Origin: Alteribacter natronophilus
GTDB taxonomy: Bacteria > Bacillota > Bacilli > Bacillales > Salisediminibacteriaceae
Assembly (NCBI RefSeq): GCF_006007885.1
Contig: NZ_VCRO01000003.1
Coordinates: 372,001-436,000 of the forward strand
Length of the DNA stretch: 64,000 nucleotides
Reading direction: 5' to 3'
How positions within the stretch are numbered: position 1 is the first letter of the stretch; each line of letters starts with the position of its first letter. Positions 45,230 through 53,955 of the stretch are shown here, one piece after another. Made by a program: the position numbers and the translations under genes. Under the pieces are notes generated by a model that ran no database searches, was not told the DNA's origin, and saw only the letters and a list, made by a program, of their open reading frames with translations.

Positions 45230-45303
45230 CATTTTATTCCCGTACTACGAGGTGCATCGCGTAACCTCCAGCTGTCGAGGCGATGGTGCATGAAAATAAA
45301 ATG
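45230..45303 (+). promoter_or_regulatory. structured rpsD leader (candidate S4 autoregulatory RNA)
   Basis: CATTTTATT (45230-45238) pairs with AATAAAATG (45295-45303), enclosing a stem of GCATCGC (45254-45260) with GCGATGGTGC (45280-45289, two-base bulge). An alternative pairing of GAGGT with ACCTC overlaps it. B. subtilis rpsD is autogenously repressed by S4 binding its leader; the equivalence here is inferred from position and structure. Confidence 0.55.
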
Positions 45304-45373
45304 ACTGTGTCCCGGGATTACCACTTACTGTTCTTTTTCACAAATCTTTTGATTTACGAAGGAGGAGCTATCA

Positions 45374-45976
45374 ATGGCTCGATATACTGGACCATCCTGG
45401 AAGCTTTCCCGTCGTCTTGGAATTTCTCTGAGCGGCACTGGAAAAGAGCTTCAAAAGCGCCCTTACGGACCTGGTGAACACGGTCCCAACCAGCGCAAGA
45501 AAATGAGTGAATACGGACTTCAGCTTCAGGAGAAGCAGAAACTTCGTCACCTTTACGGCATGAACGAGCGTCAATTCCGCCGCATGTTCGACGAAGCAGG
45601 AAACATGAAAGGGATCCACGGTGAGAACTTCATGATCCTTCTTGAGTCCCGTCTTGACAACATTGTGTACCGCGCAGGTCTTGCTCGCACGCGCCGTCAG
45701 GCCCGTCAGCTTGTAAACCACGGTCACATCACTGTAGACGGCGGCCGCGTGGACATCCCGTCCTACCGCGTGAAGCCTGGTCAGACAATCAGTGTTCGCG
45801 AAAAGTCCCGCAACCTTACAGTTGTTAAGGAAGCACTTGACGTAAACGACTTCGTACCGGCTTTCGTCGACGCTAACACAGACAACCTTGAAGCAACGTA
45901 CACTCGTCTTCCAGAGCGTTCCGAGCTTCCGGCAGAAATTAACGAACAGCTTATCGTTGAGTTCTACTCCCGTTAA
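45374..45976 (+). CDS. rpsD: 30S ribosomal protein S4
   Basis: A primary 16S rRNA-binding protein that begins assembly of the small subunit. The 200-residue protein has the full S4 sequence ([29 protein letters not shown]...) and the C-terminal S4 RNA-binding domain ([38 protein letters not shown]). It has no cysteines in the N-terminal region, so it is the zinc-free form. GGAGGAG precedes the ATG. As in B. subtilis it stands alone next to tyrS, apart from the main ribosomal clusters. Confidence 0.98.
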   Translation: MARYTGPSWKLSRRLGISLSGTGKELQKRPYGPGEHGPNQRKKMSEYGLQLQEKQKLRHLYGMNERQFRRMFDEAGNMKGIHGENFMILLESRLDNIVYRAGLARTRRQARQLVNHGHITVDGGRVDIPSYRVKPGQTISVREKSRNLTVVKEALDVNDFVPAFVDANTDNLEATYTRLPERSELPAEINEQLIVEFYSR

Positions 45977-45990
45977 TAAGCTTTCGGAAA

Positions 45991-46027
45991 GAACAGATCC
46001 TGTTTTTTGCAGGGTCTGTTTTTTTAT
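45991..46027 (+). terminator. intrinsic terminator of rpsD
   Basis: AACAGATCCTG and CAGGGTCTGTT form a stem with a T-rich loop, followed by seven T residues. Confidence 0.88.
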
Positions 46028-46089
46028 TTCGCCTGCCTGAACGGAATGTAAGCATATGTATTTACTCCGGTATTCCGGAAAATCATACA

Positions 46090-46122
46090 GAAGCCGGCCC
46101 GCACAGCTGCGGACCGGCTTTC
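46090..46122. terminator. hairpin between convergent rpsD and tyrS
   Basis: GAAGCCGG-CCCGCA-CAGC-TGCGG-CCGGCTTTC is a GC-rich stem just past the tyrS stop. Its T-rich flank is on the plus-strand side, so it may serve as back-up for rpsD and as the tyrS terminator. Confidence 0.65.
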
Positions 46123-46130
46123 TTTTATCC

Positions 46131-47405
46131 CTATCCTTCGTAACGGACGAGGAAGTTTTTCTTTTTACCGCGGCGGATGATGGTAAACTGGCCGTCGATT
46201 TTATCGTCTGCGCCCATTGTCTTATCCATCTCCCGGCACCGTTCACCGTTAATGTACACTGCCCCGTTTTTAATATCCTCCCGGGCCTGACGTTTTGAAG
46301 GTGACACGCCCCCCTCAACAAGAACATCAATCAGACCTTTCCCTTCTTCAATGGAGAACGAAGGTACGTCTTTAAAGCCCTGCTTAATTTCCGTGGCCGT
46401 GAGCGCCTTAAGGTCTCCCCCGCCAAATAAAGCAGCCGAAATGTTCTGCGCCTGGCGAACAGCCTCTTCGTCATGGACAAAAGCTGTCAGCTCTTCTGCA
46501 AGGCGTTTCTGTGCGGCACGCTCATGAGGGCGTTCAGCCACTTCCTTCTCCAGCTCAGCAATTTCGTCCTGCGATAAAAAGGTGAAGTACTTCAGAAACT
46601 TAATTACATCACTGTCGTCAGTATTTAACAGAAACTGATAAAACTCGTAAGGGGAGGTTTTTTCCGGATCAAGCCAGATCGCTCCGCCCTCGGTTTTACC
46701 GAACTTTGAGCCGTCCGCTTTCGTAACAAGAGGGATGGTAAAACCGAACGCTTTTGCTTTTTCGTCTTCTTCCTGGCCGTACATTTTACGGATAAACTCG
46801 AGTCCGGCCGTGATGTTCCCCCACTGGTCACTCCCGCCGATCTGCAGCTTGCAGTTTTCTTCCTTGTAAAGATGGTAGAAATCGTAGGATTGCAGAATCA
46901 TGTAGCTGAACTCCGTAAAGGAAATACCGGACTGGATCCTGGATTCAACAGAGTCTTTTGCCAGCATATAGTTTAGACCGAAGTTTTTCCCAACGTCTCT
47001 CAGGAAATCGATTACAGTCATTCCGCTGATCCAGTCGTAGTTGTTTTGCAGTTTCGCTCCGTTTTCCCCATCAAAATCAAGGAAACGCTGGAGCTGGCTT
47101 TTAATTTTTTCACTGAAGCCTTCCACAACACTCTGCTCGTTAAGGGAACGTTCTGCATTCTTTCCACTCGGATCGCCGATTAGTCCTGTAGCTCCTCCTA
47201 CAAGGGGCAGGGGACGGTGGCCGGCAAGCTGAAACCGCCGAAGCGTGATCACTGTAATCAGGTGGCCGATATGCAGACTGTCTCCCGTCGGGTCGAACCC
47301 GCAGTAAAGAGAAATTCTTTCATTTTCAAGAAGCTCGGTGAGCCCGGGTTCATCAGTTGCCTGATTCAAAAGGCCTCTGAATTTAAGATCATTAATTAAT
47401 GTCAT
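46131..47405 (-). CDS. tyrS: tyrosyl-tRNA synthetase
   Basis: Charges tRNA-Tyr. The 424-residue class I synthetase has YCGFDPTGDSLHIGHL (HIGH motif near residue 50) and the KMSKS-equivalent KFGKTEGG near 235, with a C-terminal S4-like RNA-binding domain (VLVEGGVSPSKRQAREDIKNGAVYINGER). Start at ATG 47405 with GAGGTG 6 bp upstream. Expression is controlled by the tyrosine T-box that fills the leader. Confidence 0.97.
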   Translation of the reverse strand: MTLINDLKFRGLLNQATDEPGLTELLENERISLYCGFDPTGDSLHIGHLITVITLRRFQLAGHRPLPLVGGATGLIGDPSGKNAERSLNEQSVVEGFSEKIKSQLQRFLDFDGENGAKLQNNYDWISGMTVIDFLRDVGKNFGLNYMLAKDSVESRIQSGISFTEFSYMILQSYDFYHLYKEENCKLQIGGSDQWGNITAGLEFIRKMYGQEEDEKAKAFGFTIPLVTKADGSKFGKTEGGAIWLDPEKTSPYEFYQFLLNTDDSDVIKFLKYFTFLSQDEIAELEKEVAERPHERAAQKRLAEELTAFVHDEEAVRQAQNISAALFGGGDLKALTATEIKQGFKDVPSFSIEEGKGLIDVLVEGGVSPSKRQAREDIKNGAVYINGERCREMDKTMGADDKIDGQFTIIRRGKKKNFLVRYEG

Positions 47406-47523
47406 ACCATACACCTCTTTATTTGAATTTGTAAAATAAATGGGATTAACGATGGATACGAGGGGGTATAGTCACAAAGGTGCAGTGGCCCGTACTTACA
47501 TACATAATGCCTCCTGAGCGCAC

Positions 47524-47757
47524 ACAAAAAAGACTCCTCCCTCATAAGGGACGAGTTTACTCGCGGTACCACCCTCGTTGAAAATGACCATTCATTTTCC
47601 ACTCACGGATAACGGTCCGTTCTCCGCCGGAATAACCGGCAGCTCGGGGATGTAATTCGCTCGATAACTTTGTTCCGGTTTTCACCAGCCACCGGCTCTC
47701 TGAAATACAGGGAGTTATCTGCTACTGCTTTCCCGTCAGCGCTTCATTAGTTATAAG
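47524..47757 (-). promoter_or_regulatory. T-box riboswitch (tyrosine) controlling tyrS
   Basis: The leader contains the invariant T-box sequence AGGGTGGTACCGCGA (minus strand, 47561-47575), the stem I loop segment AGAGAGCCGGTGGCTGGTGA, and the specifier region GCGAATTACATCC with codon TAC (47652-47654) for tyrosine. Downstream ACTCGTCCCTTATGAGGG-type pairing and the run TTTTTTG near 47524 form the terminator that competes with the antiterminator. Uncharged tRNA-Tyr would allow read-through into tyrS. Confidence 0.95.
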
Positions 47758-47767
47758 GAATAATCAC

Positions 47768-47797
47768 TTTTTACCACAATATGCCCGACACTGTCAA
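47768..47797 (-). promoter_or_regulatory. sigma-A promoter of the tyrS leader
   Basis: TTGACA (47792-47797), 18-bp spacer and TAAAAA (47768-47773) on the minus strand, just upstream of the T-box. Confidence 0.55.
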
Positions 47798-47846
47798 ATG
47801 GCAGTTACGGCACGTTCCGGCTTTCTATCAAAAAAAGGGCGGAATA

Positions 47847-47855
47847 TGCTATAAT
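47847..47855 (+). promoter_or_regulatory. extended -10 promoter of the PBP gene
   Basis: TGCTATAAT is an extended -10 with a perfect TATAAT, 28 bp before the ATG at 47884. The -35 is not conserved. Confidence 0.5.
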
Positions 47856-47883
47856 GTGGAGGATATAATAGGGGGTTTGTCTA

Positions 47884-50800
47884 ATGTCAGATCATAAATT
47901 TTCATTCCGGGACCTTTTCCGGCGCAGGGAAACCCAATCGGTTTTCAAAGGCTTCCGGATTACATCCCAGGTTGTCTGGAATTTATTTTTAATTTTTGCC
48001 GTACTCGGGCTGATGGGTGTCGCATTTGCAGGTGCAGCCGGTGCCGGGTATTTCGCCTCTCTTGTTAAGGACGAGCCGGTGAGGTCCTACGATGAGATGA
48101 GGGAAGACGTATATGATTACGAGCAGACATCGACGATCTATTTTGCCGATGGCGTGGAGCTCGGGGAGGTCCGTGCCGACCTCGAACGTCATCCGGTTGA
48201 ACTTGAGGATATCTCACAGAACCTCATAGACGCGGTAATTGCTACAGAAGATGAGTATTTCTATGAGCACGATGGAATCGTGCCTAAGGCTCTCCTGCGT
48301 GCTACATACCAGGAATTCGCAAATTCCAATGTTCAGACGGGAGGAAGTACACTCACTCAGCAGCTCATCAAAAACCAGATTCTCTCAAGCGAAGTCTCTT
48401 TTGACCGCAAGGCAACGGAGATCCTTCTTGCCATGAGACTGGAACAGTTTCTTGAAAAAGATGAAATTCTTGAAGCTTACCTGAATGTTGTTACATTCGG
48501 CCGTAACACAAACGGCCGCGGCATTGCAGGTGCCCAGGCAGCCGCCCAGGGAATCTTCGGTGTTGAAGCAGATGAACTGAATGTACCTCAGTCCGCCTTC
48601 ATTGCCGGGCTTCCGCAGAGTCCTTATGGTTACACCCCATTCCTCGGAAGTGGGGAAATGAAGGAAAATTTTGACGAGGATCATCCGGGCATGAGACGGA
48701 TGCGTACAGTGCTTGAGCGGATGGAACGCCACGGCTACATTACAGCCGAAGAACACCAGGAGGCTCTGGCATTTGACCTGATTGGCAGTTTTGCTGAAAC
48801 GCAGCCTGACAGTTATATGGAGTATCCTCACGTAAGTGATGATGTGCAACGCAGAGTCGTCAGCATTTTGTATAACCAGATGCTTGAAGAAGATGACGTA
48901 GTTATCTCTGATATTGTGGATCCCGAAGAACGTGAAGCCACCCATATTGAATACCGTGAGCGTGCGGAACGAAAGTTCAGGAACGGTGGACTTGAAATTC
49001 ATACAACGCTTCATAAAGAGATTTATGATGCGCACCAGGACATTGTAGAAGAATTTGAGTATTTTTACGGTGATCAGGAAATCGATGTGGAGGACGGCGA
49101 AAACTATATGTCCATGCAGGAAACCGGTGCCACCCTCATCGATAACGAAACAGGAAGAATTATCAGTTATGTGGGCGGACGTGATCCGGAGCAGAACTAT
49201 AACCTTTCTTCTCAGGGAACCGCCCGGGTAGGTTCAACAATGAAATCCTTTACCTACGGTGCACTTATGGAGGAAGGCTACCTGCAGCCTGGATATTTAT
49301 CCCTTGATGCACCATATGTAATACGGGTAGGTAACCAGGATCCCCACCCTATTACGAACTTCAATCCGGACAATCCCTACAGAGGACTTCTTACAGTCAG
49401 GGAGGCTCTTCAGCGGTCTCTGAACGTCCCTGCCGTCCGGGAGTTTCACAATGTAGATTATAATGAAGTGGTAAAACCGTATATTGTGGAAAATAATCTG
49501 ATCAGTGAAGATACAACGCTTCACTCAACATTCCCACTCGGGTATCAGAACATCTCAGTGGAAAATACCACGAACGCCTATGCTACGTTTGCAAGAAAGG
49601 GTAAATATACAGACGCATATCTCATTGATCGGATTGAAACGACTGATGGGGATACAATATATGAGCATGAACCTGAGGAAAGAGACGTCTACACCGAGCA
49701 GACTTCCTATCTTGTGCTCGACATGCTGAGAGACGTCATGGTCTCCGGTGGTACAGCATCGCGCCTTCCGGACATGCTGGACTTCTCTACTGATCTGGCA
49801 GGTAAAACAGGTACATCGGATGAATATCATGATGCCTGGTACGTCGGTTCAAACCCTTCCTTCTCAATGGGAGTCTGGTTCGGTTATCGGGAGTTTGTCG
49901 GATTTCCGGAAGACGAACTTGAATCCGGCCCGGGATATTCACAGCGGGTACAGACGCTTTGGGCACGCCTAATGAACGCTGTCTATGAAATTGAACCTGA
50001 GATCGTGGACGAGTCCGCTTCCTTTGATCAGCCAAGCGGGATTGTCCGTCAGGAAATCTGCGGTATTTCAGGTCTCCTTCCGACGGATCTGTGCAGAGAC
50101 GCCGGACTTGTAACAAATGATCTCCTGAATACGGAGATGGTTCCGAGCGATCGTGATGAAAGCCTGGGCAGAACCGCCTATGTTACTATCAGCGGCCGCA
50201 ATTACAAAGCACTTGATTCAACACCATCCGAGTTTACACGTCATGGTGTCTCTGTCAGAGAAGATTACTTTGACTTTGAAGGATACGAAGATGATGACGA
50301 GGATGAGATCGACATCACGGATTACCTTCCGGACGAATGGGATGAAATTGTCCCTGATCGCGAAGCACCGGACAACGGACGCACTCCTGGCACAATGACG
50401 GGTGTTTCCACATCCGGGAACAGTGTAACGTGGAGTGATCACTCTGATGATGACATCGTAGGTTACAGAATTTACCGCTCCTCTTCTGAAGACGGAAGCT
50501 ACAGCCATGTGGAGAGCATCCGTTCCGATGAAGACTTCTCCTACTCCGGTGCATCCGGATATTACAGAGTCTCTGCAGTTGATTCCGCAGGCCGGGAATC
50601 CGATCAGAGCAGTCCTGTAAGAGCCGGAAGCGGAGGCTCCTCTGAAGACGATGACGACTCCGATGATGGAGACGACAGCGGTTCAGGCGGAAGTGACGAT
50701 GGAAGCAGTGACGACGAGGACAACGGTAATGGCAATGACAACGATAACGGCAATGGTAACGATAACGGCAATGGCAACGGTAACGGTAACGGCAATGGTA

Positions 50801-51024
50801 ACGATAACGGCAATGGCAATGGCAACGGTAACGGCAACGGTAACGGTAATGGTAACGGTAACGGCAATGGTAACGGTAACGGCAACGGGGACGGTAACCG
50901 GGACGATGATGAAGAGGATGAGGAGGAGGAAGAACCTGACGAGGAGGAGGATGAAGACGAGTCCGATGGTGATTCAGATGAGGACAATGATGATGATAAT
51001 GACAGCGAAGAAGATGAGGACTGA
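47884..51024 (+). CDS. class A penicillin-binding protein (transglycosylase/transpeptidase) with Asn-Gly repeat tail
   Basis: A bifunctional peptidoglycan synthase of 1046 residues. A cytoplasmic start is followed by a membrane helix (about 32-58), the glycosyltransferase 51 domain (catalytic E122 in IATEDEYFYEHDG, then QTGGSTLTQQLIKNQ), and the transpeptidase domain with S451-T-M-K454, SLN (512-514) and KTGT (641-644). A fibronectin type III-like module (about 830-915) precedes a Ser/Asp linker, an Asn-Gly dipeptide repeat (about 946-1005) and a very acidic end. The tail is encoded by hexanucleotide repeats (50720-50900). PBP1A genes next to tyrS occur in other Bacillaceae but not at this place in B. 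subtilis. Confidence 0.94.
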   Translation: MSDHKFSFRDLFRRRETQSVFKGFRITSQVVWNLFLIFAVLGLMGVAFAGAAGAGYFASLVKDEPVRSYDEMREDVYDYEQTSTIYFADGVELGEVRADLERHPVELEDISQNLIDAVIATEDEYFYEHDGIVPKALLRATYQEFANSNVQTGGSTLTQQLIKNQILSSEVSFDRKATEILLAMRLEQFLEKDEILEAYLNVVTFGRNTNGRGIAGAQAAAQGIFGVEADELNVPQSAFIAGLPQSPYGYTPFLGSGEMKENFDEDHPGMRRMRTVLERMERHGYITAEEHQEALAFDLIGSFAETQPDSYMEYPHVSDDVQRRVVSILYNQMLEEDDVVISDIVDPEEREATHIEYRERAERKFRNGGLEIHTTLHKEIYDAHQDIVEEFEYFYGDQEIDVEDGENYMSMQETGATLIDNETGRIISYVGGRDPEQNYNLSSQGTARVGSTMKSFTYGALMEEGYLQPGYLSLDAPYVIRVGNQDPHPITNFNPDNPYRGLLTVREALQRSLNVPAVREFHNVDYNEVVKPYIVENNLISEDTTLHSTFPLGYQNISVENTTNAYATFARKGKYTDAYLIDRIETTDGDTIYEHEPEERDVYTEQTSYLVLDMLRDVMVSGGTASRLPDMLDFSTDLAGKTGTSDEYHDAWYVGSNPSFSMGVWFGYREFVGFPEDELESGPGYSQRVQTLWARLMNAVYEIEPEIVDESASFDQPSGIVRQEICGISGLLPTDLCRDAGLVTNDLLNTEMVPSDRDESLGRTAYVTISGRNYKALDSTPSEFTRHGVSVREDYFDFEGYEDDDEDEIDITDYLPDEWDEIVPDREAPDNGRTPGTMTGVSTSGNSVTWSDHSDDDIVGYRIYRSSSEDGSYSHVESIRSDEDFSYSGASGYYRVSAVDSAGRESDQSSPVRAGSGGSSEDDDDSDDGDDSGSGGSDDGSSDDEDNGNGNDNDNGNGNDNGNGNGNGNGNGNDNGNGNGNGNGNGNGNGNGNGNGNGNGNGDGNRDDDEEDEEEEEPDEEEDEDESDGDSDEDNDDDNDSEEDED
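50720..50900 (+). repeat. in-frame hexanucleotide repeat encoding (Asn-Gly)n
   Basis: Units of GGTAAC/GGCAAT/GGCAAC with occasional GATAAC occur in tandem for about 180 bp inside the PBP gene. Because the unit is 6 bp, copy-number change would alter tail length without shifting the frame. Confidence 0.85.
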
Positions 51025-51073
51025 TCCTCCAGCCTCCTCCGCCTGTTAAATTCCAATTCCACCAACAGCCGGT

Positions 51074-51119
51074 GCCCGGAAGACTGCATGAAACAGTGCA
51101 GATCTTCCGGGCTTTTTTT
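51074..51119 (+). terminator. intrinsic terminator of the PBP gene
   Basis: GCCCGGAAGA and TCTTCCGGGC form a 10-bp stem (inner CTGCA...TGCAG extends it), followed by seven T. Confidence 0.92.
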
Positions 51120-51311
51120 CAATGCATGAAGTCATTACAATAATGTGAATTTTCCGTCAATCGGGCCAGGTTTTTCCCTTCTGTGATATAGTGAGAGTGC
51201 TGCAGTTTTTTACAAACACGGTTAGTTCGCCGTATTTTGTGGAAAAAACAGAGTACAGATCATATGACGAGCACTGTCAGGAACTGATTTTTTAGTGGAG
51301 GGCGGGAGATC

Positions 51312-51944
51312 GTGAAGCATAAAAAAACGTATCACTCACTTGAGGTCAACAGGGGCAGTAAGAGCATCCTTGTAGAAGGCCCCATAAAAAAAGAAGCACT
51401 GGAAAGTTTCAGAATGGACGAAGGTCTTGTCGCTTTCCGGCCGCCGGAAAAACAGAAAGAAGCATTAATGAAAGTAATAGAGTTTCCTGAAAGCCGGATT
51501 ATTGTTGCACGGGATGGAGATAAAATTGTGGGGTATGCTACATTCCTTTATCCGGATCCTATGGAACGCTGGTCTGAAGCAGAACTGGATAATCTTCTTG
51601 AGCTTGGTGCTATAGAGATTTCCTCAGAGTACCGAGGATTCAGCCTTGGAAAAAACATTCTGAAAGTTTCGATGATGGATGATGCCATGGAAGACTACAT
51701 TATTCTTACAACAGAGTATTACTGGCACTGGGATCTTCGCGGAACCGGCCTGTCTATCTGGCAGTACCGGGATGTAATGGAGAAAGTGATGAGTGCCGGG
51801 GGGCTCGAACCCTATGCAACGGATGATCCTGAAATCTGCTCCCATCCTGCAAACACACTGATGGCCAGAATTGGAAGCCGTGCAGGCCATGATTCGGTCC
51901 TTGAATTCAACCGGGTGCGATTTAAACATAAGTACATGCTTTAA
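51312..51944 (+). CDS. acuA: GNAT protein acetyltransferase AcuA
   Basis: In B. subtilis AcuA acetylates and inactivates acetyl-CoA synthetase AcsA. The 210-residue protein has the GNAT core (IIVARDGDKIVGYATFLYPDP..., LGAIEISSEYRGFSLGKNILKV with the acetyl-CoA loop, about 95-117) and the family-specific TEYYWHWDLRGTGLSIWQYR segment. The start is a GTG at 51312 behind GGAGGGCGGGAG. First gene of acuABC, yet acsA, which normally flanks it, is not in this window. Confidence 0.94.
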   Translation: MKHKKTYHSLEVNRGSKSILVEGPIKKEALESFRMDEGLVAFRPPEKQKEALMKVIEFPESRIIVARDGDKIVGYATFLYPDPMERWSEAELDNLLELGAIEISSEYRGFSLGKNILKVSMMDDAMEDYIILTTEYYWHWDLRGTGLSIWQYRDVMEKVMSAGGLEPYATDDPEICSHPANTLMARIGSRAGHDSVLEFNRVRFKHKYML

Positions 51945-51983
51945 CTGAGGGACAGGAATATGCCTGAAATGGAGGAATTCACA

Positions 51984-52628
51984 ATGATGCTTGAAGATAT
52001 CATGAAAACCGATGTCGTTTCCGTCAAGCCCGCCGACAGGCTTGACCGGGCTTTTAAACTAATGGAAGACCATAAAATCCGCCATCTCCCTGTAACAGAC
52101 GAGGAGATGACAATAATCGGCATCGTCTCCGACCGTGATTTGCGTGATGCCAGCCCTTCCGTATTTAACCCCAGCGAATCTTCGTTCGCCGAAAAGGAAG
52201 TATCCTCAATAATGAAGCGCGATGTCATTACCGCACTTCCAACCGATTTTGTTGAGGATGCCGCAACAGTAATGGTGGAAAACCAGTTCAGCTGCCTGCC
52301 TATAGAAAGAGAAGATCGGCTGGTCGGGATCATTACCGATTCAGACCTCCTCAAAACACTTGTCCGCCTGACCGGAGCAGATCTCCCCACTTCCCGGCTT
52401 GAAGTTCAGGTGCCTAATATATCGGGGATGCTGACAAGAGCTGCCAGTCTAATCAGTGAGCAGGGCGTTAACATTCAGAGTGTCCTTGTTTACCCCGCAA
52501 AAAATCCAGAGAAGAAGACTCTCGTATTCAGAGTAGAAACGATGGACACCAGAAAGCTTGTTGAAAGAATGGAAGCTCATGAATTTACTGTTCTCTGGCC
52601 GGAGCAGACACCGGGGATGTCCATATGA
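51984..52628 (+). CDS. acuB: CBS-ACT domain protein AcuB
   Basis: A 214-residue protein, exactly the B. subtilis length, with two CBS domains (MMLEDIMKTDVVSVKPADRLDRAFKLM and SIMKRDVITALPTDFVEDAATVM, residues 1-130) and a C-terminal ACT-like domain (VQVPNISGMLTRAASLISEQGVNIQSVLV). It belongs to the acetoin/acetate-utilization operon; the precise role is unknown, with adenine-nucleotide sensing likely. Start placed at ATG 51984, which has GGAGG 8 bp upstream; an ATG at 51960 is possible. Its stop overlaps the acuC start (ATGA). Confidence 0.92.
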   Translation: MMLEDIMKTDVVSVKPADRLDRAFKLMEDHKIRHLPVTDEEMTIIGIVSDRDLRDASPSVFNPSESSFAEKEVSSIMKRDVITALPTDFVEDAATVMVENQFSCLPIEREDRLVGIITDSDLLKTLVRLTGADLPTSRLEVQVPNISGMLTRAASLISEQGVNIQSVLVYPAKNPEKKTLVFRVETMDTRKLVERMEAHEFTVLWPEQTPGMSI

Positions 52629-53803
52629 AAAGGGATGCAGCCTTTATATATTCTCCCGAACAGCTGAATTACCGTTTTAACGAGCACCACCCTTTTAATC
52701 AGGAACGTCTTAAAGTCACAAATGACCTTCTTATTCGTCTCGGCGCTCTCTCTGAAGAGGAAATGACTGCACCAAGAATGGCAACAGATGAAGAACTGCT
52801 TTATATACACACCAAAGATTATGTAGAAGCTGTAAAAGAAGCGAGTCAGGGGAGGAACAGAGCTTCCTACGCTGCTACATATGGAATTGGAACCGAGGAT
52901 ACGCCTGTTTTCCCTCAGATGCATGAAGCGGCCGCCTGGCTGACCGGGGGGACGCTTACTGCCGTAGAGGCAATCTTTGAAAAAGGATACAGCCATGCCC
53001 TGAATCTTGGAGGCGGCCTCCACCATGGATTCAGAGGTAAAGCCTCGGGCTTCTGTATTTATAATGACAGTTCCATCGCCATTGAGTACATGCGGAAAAA
53101 ATACGGTGCACGCGTTCTCTACATCGATACGGACGCTCATCATGGTGACGGCGTTCAGTGGGCCTTTTATGATGATCCCGACGTCTGCACGCTTTCTCTT
53201 CACGAAACCGGGCGCTATCTGTTTCCCGGCACCGGTAACGTAAACGAAAGAGGCCACGGCGAAGGCTACGGCTTTTCATTTAACGTTCCCCTTGAAGCTT
53301 TTACAGAGGATGAATCCTGGATAAAGGCCTATGAAAAAACAGCAGAGGAAGTGGCCGCCTACTTCAAGCCGGACGTCATTATCACGCAGAACGGGGCAGA
53401 CTCCCACTATTACGACCCTCTTACCCACCTGTGTTCAACGATGAGAATCTATCACGAGATCCCGAGAATTGCACATAGGATCGCTCACCAGTACTGTGGG
53501 GGAAAATGGCTCGCTGTCGGCGGGGGCGGGTATGACATATGGCGGGTTGTCCCAAGAGCCTGGGCCCTGATCTGGCTGGAAATGACAGGGCAGACAGAGC
53601 TTGCAGGTGACAACCTGATCCCCTCTTCCTGGCTGAAAGAGTGGTCTCCACTCACGGACCATAACCTGCCGAAAAGATGGGTTGATGATCCGGATATTTA
53701 CCCTGCAATACCACGCAAACCGGAGATTGAAAAGAAGAACGAACGGACAGTCCAGAAATGTCTCGAGCCGATTTACCGTCAGCACAAAAATGTTCATATC
53801 TGA
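52625..53803 (+). CDS. acuC: protein deacetylase AcuC (histone deacetylase family)
   Basis: Removes the acetyl group that AcuA adds to AcsA. The 392-residue protein has the arginase-deacetylase fold with NLGGGLHHGFRGKASGFCIYND, the zinc site YIDTDAHHGDGVQWAFY, SLHETGRYLFPGTG and TQNGADSHYYDPLTHL. Translationally coupled to acuB. It is followed by a hairpin repeat and the convergent mtnN. Confidence 0.95.
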   Translation: MKRDAAFIYSPEQLNYRFNEHHPFNQERLKVTNDLLIRLGALSEEEMTAPRMATDEELLYIHTKDYVEAVKEASQGRNRASYAATYGIGTEDTPVFPQMHEAAAWLTGGTLTAVEAIFEKGYSHALNLGGGLHHGFRGKASGFCIYNDSSIAIEYMRKKYGARVLYIDTDAHHGDGVQWAFYDDPDVCTLSLHETGRYLFPGTGNVNERGHGEGYGFSFNVPLEAFTEDESWIKAYEKTAEEVAAYFKPDVIITQNGADSHYYDPLTHLCSTMRIYHEIPRIAHRIAHQYCGGKWLAVGGGGYDIWRVVPRAWALIWLEMTGQTELAGDNLIPSSWLKEWSPLTDHNLPKRWVDDPDIYPAIPRKPEIEKKNERTVQKCLEPIYRQHKNVHI

Positions 53804-53806
53804 AAA

Positions 53807-53949
53807 AGGGGCTGGGACAGAAGTATTTTTACAGACGAAAATCCGAACAGCCAATATGCGGTGCAGGTAAATCGCTCCTGAAATATTCGCCGCATATCAG
53901 CTTTTTGTTCGGATTCTAATCTAAACACTTTCCTTATGTCCCAGCCTCT
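53807..53949. repeat. GGGCTGGGACA-type palindromic intergenic repeat
   Basis: The ends are GGGGCTGGGACAGAAG and, on the other strand, GAGGCTGGGACATAAG. Inside, ATCCGAACA (53847 region) pairs with TTGTTCGGAT and ATATGCGG with CCGCATAT, so the whole unit can fold into one long hairpin. It lies between the convergent acuC and mtnN and could act as a terminator for both. Similar 'GGCTGGGACA' units are common in Firmicutes. Confidence 0.75.
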
Positions 53950-53955
53950 TCGTAT

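Noticed and set aside
50720-50900. Tandem short repeats, CRISPR-like at first glance
   Set aside because: The units are 6 bp, contiguous without spacers, and in frame inside the PBP gene, so they encode a low-complexity peptide.
50604-51122. 172-codon minus-strand frame opposite the PBP tail, with Leu-Pro and Ser repeats
   Set aside because: It is the reverse reading of the hexanucleotide and acidic repeats, has no ribosome binding site, and overlaps the PBP terminator.
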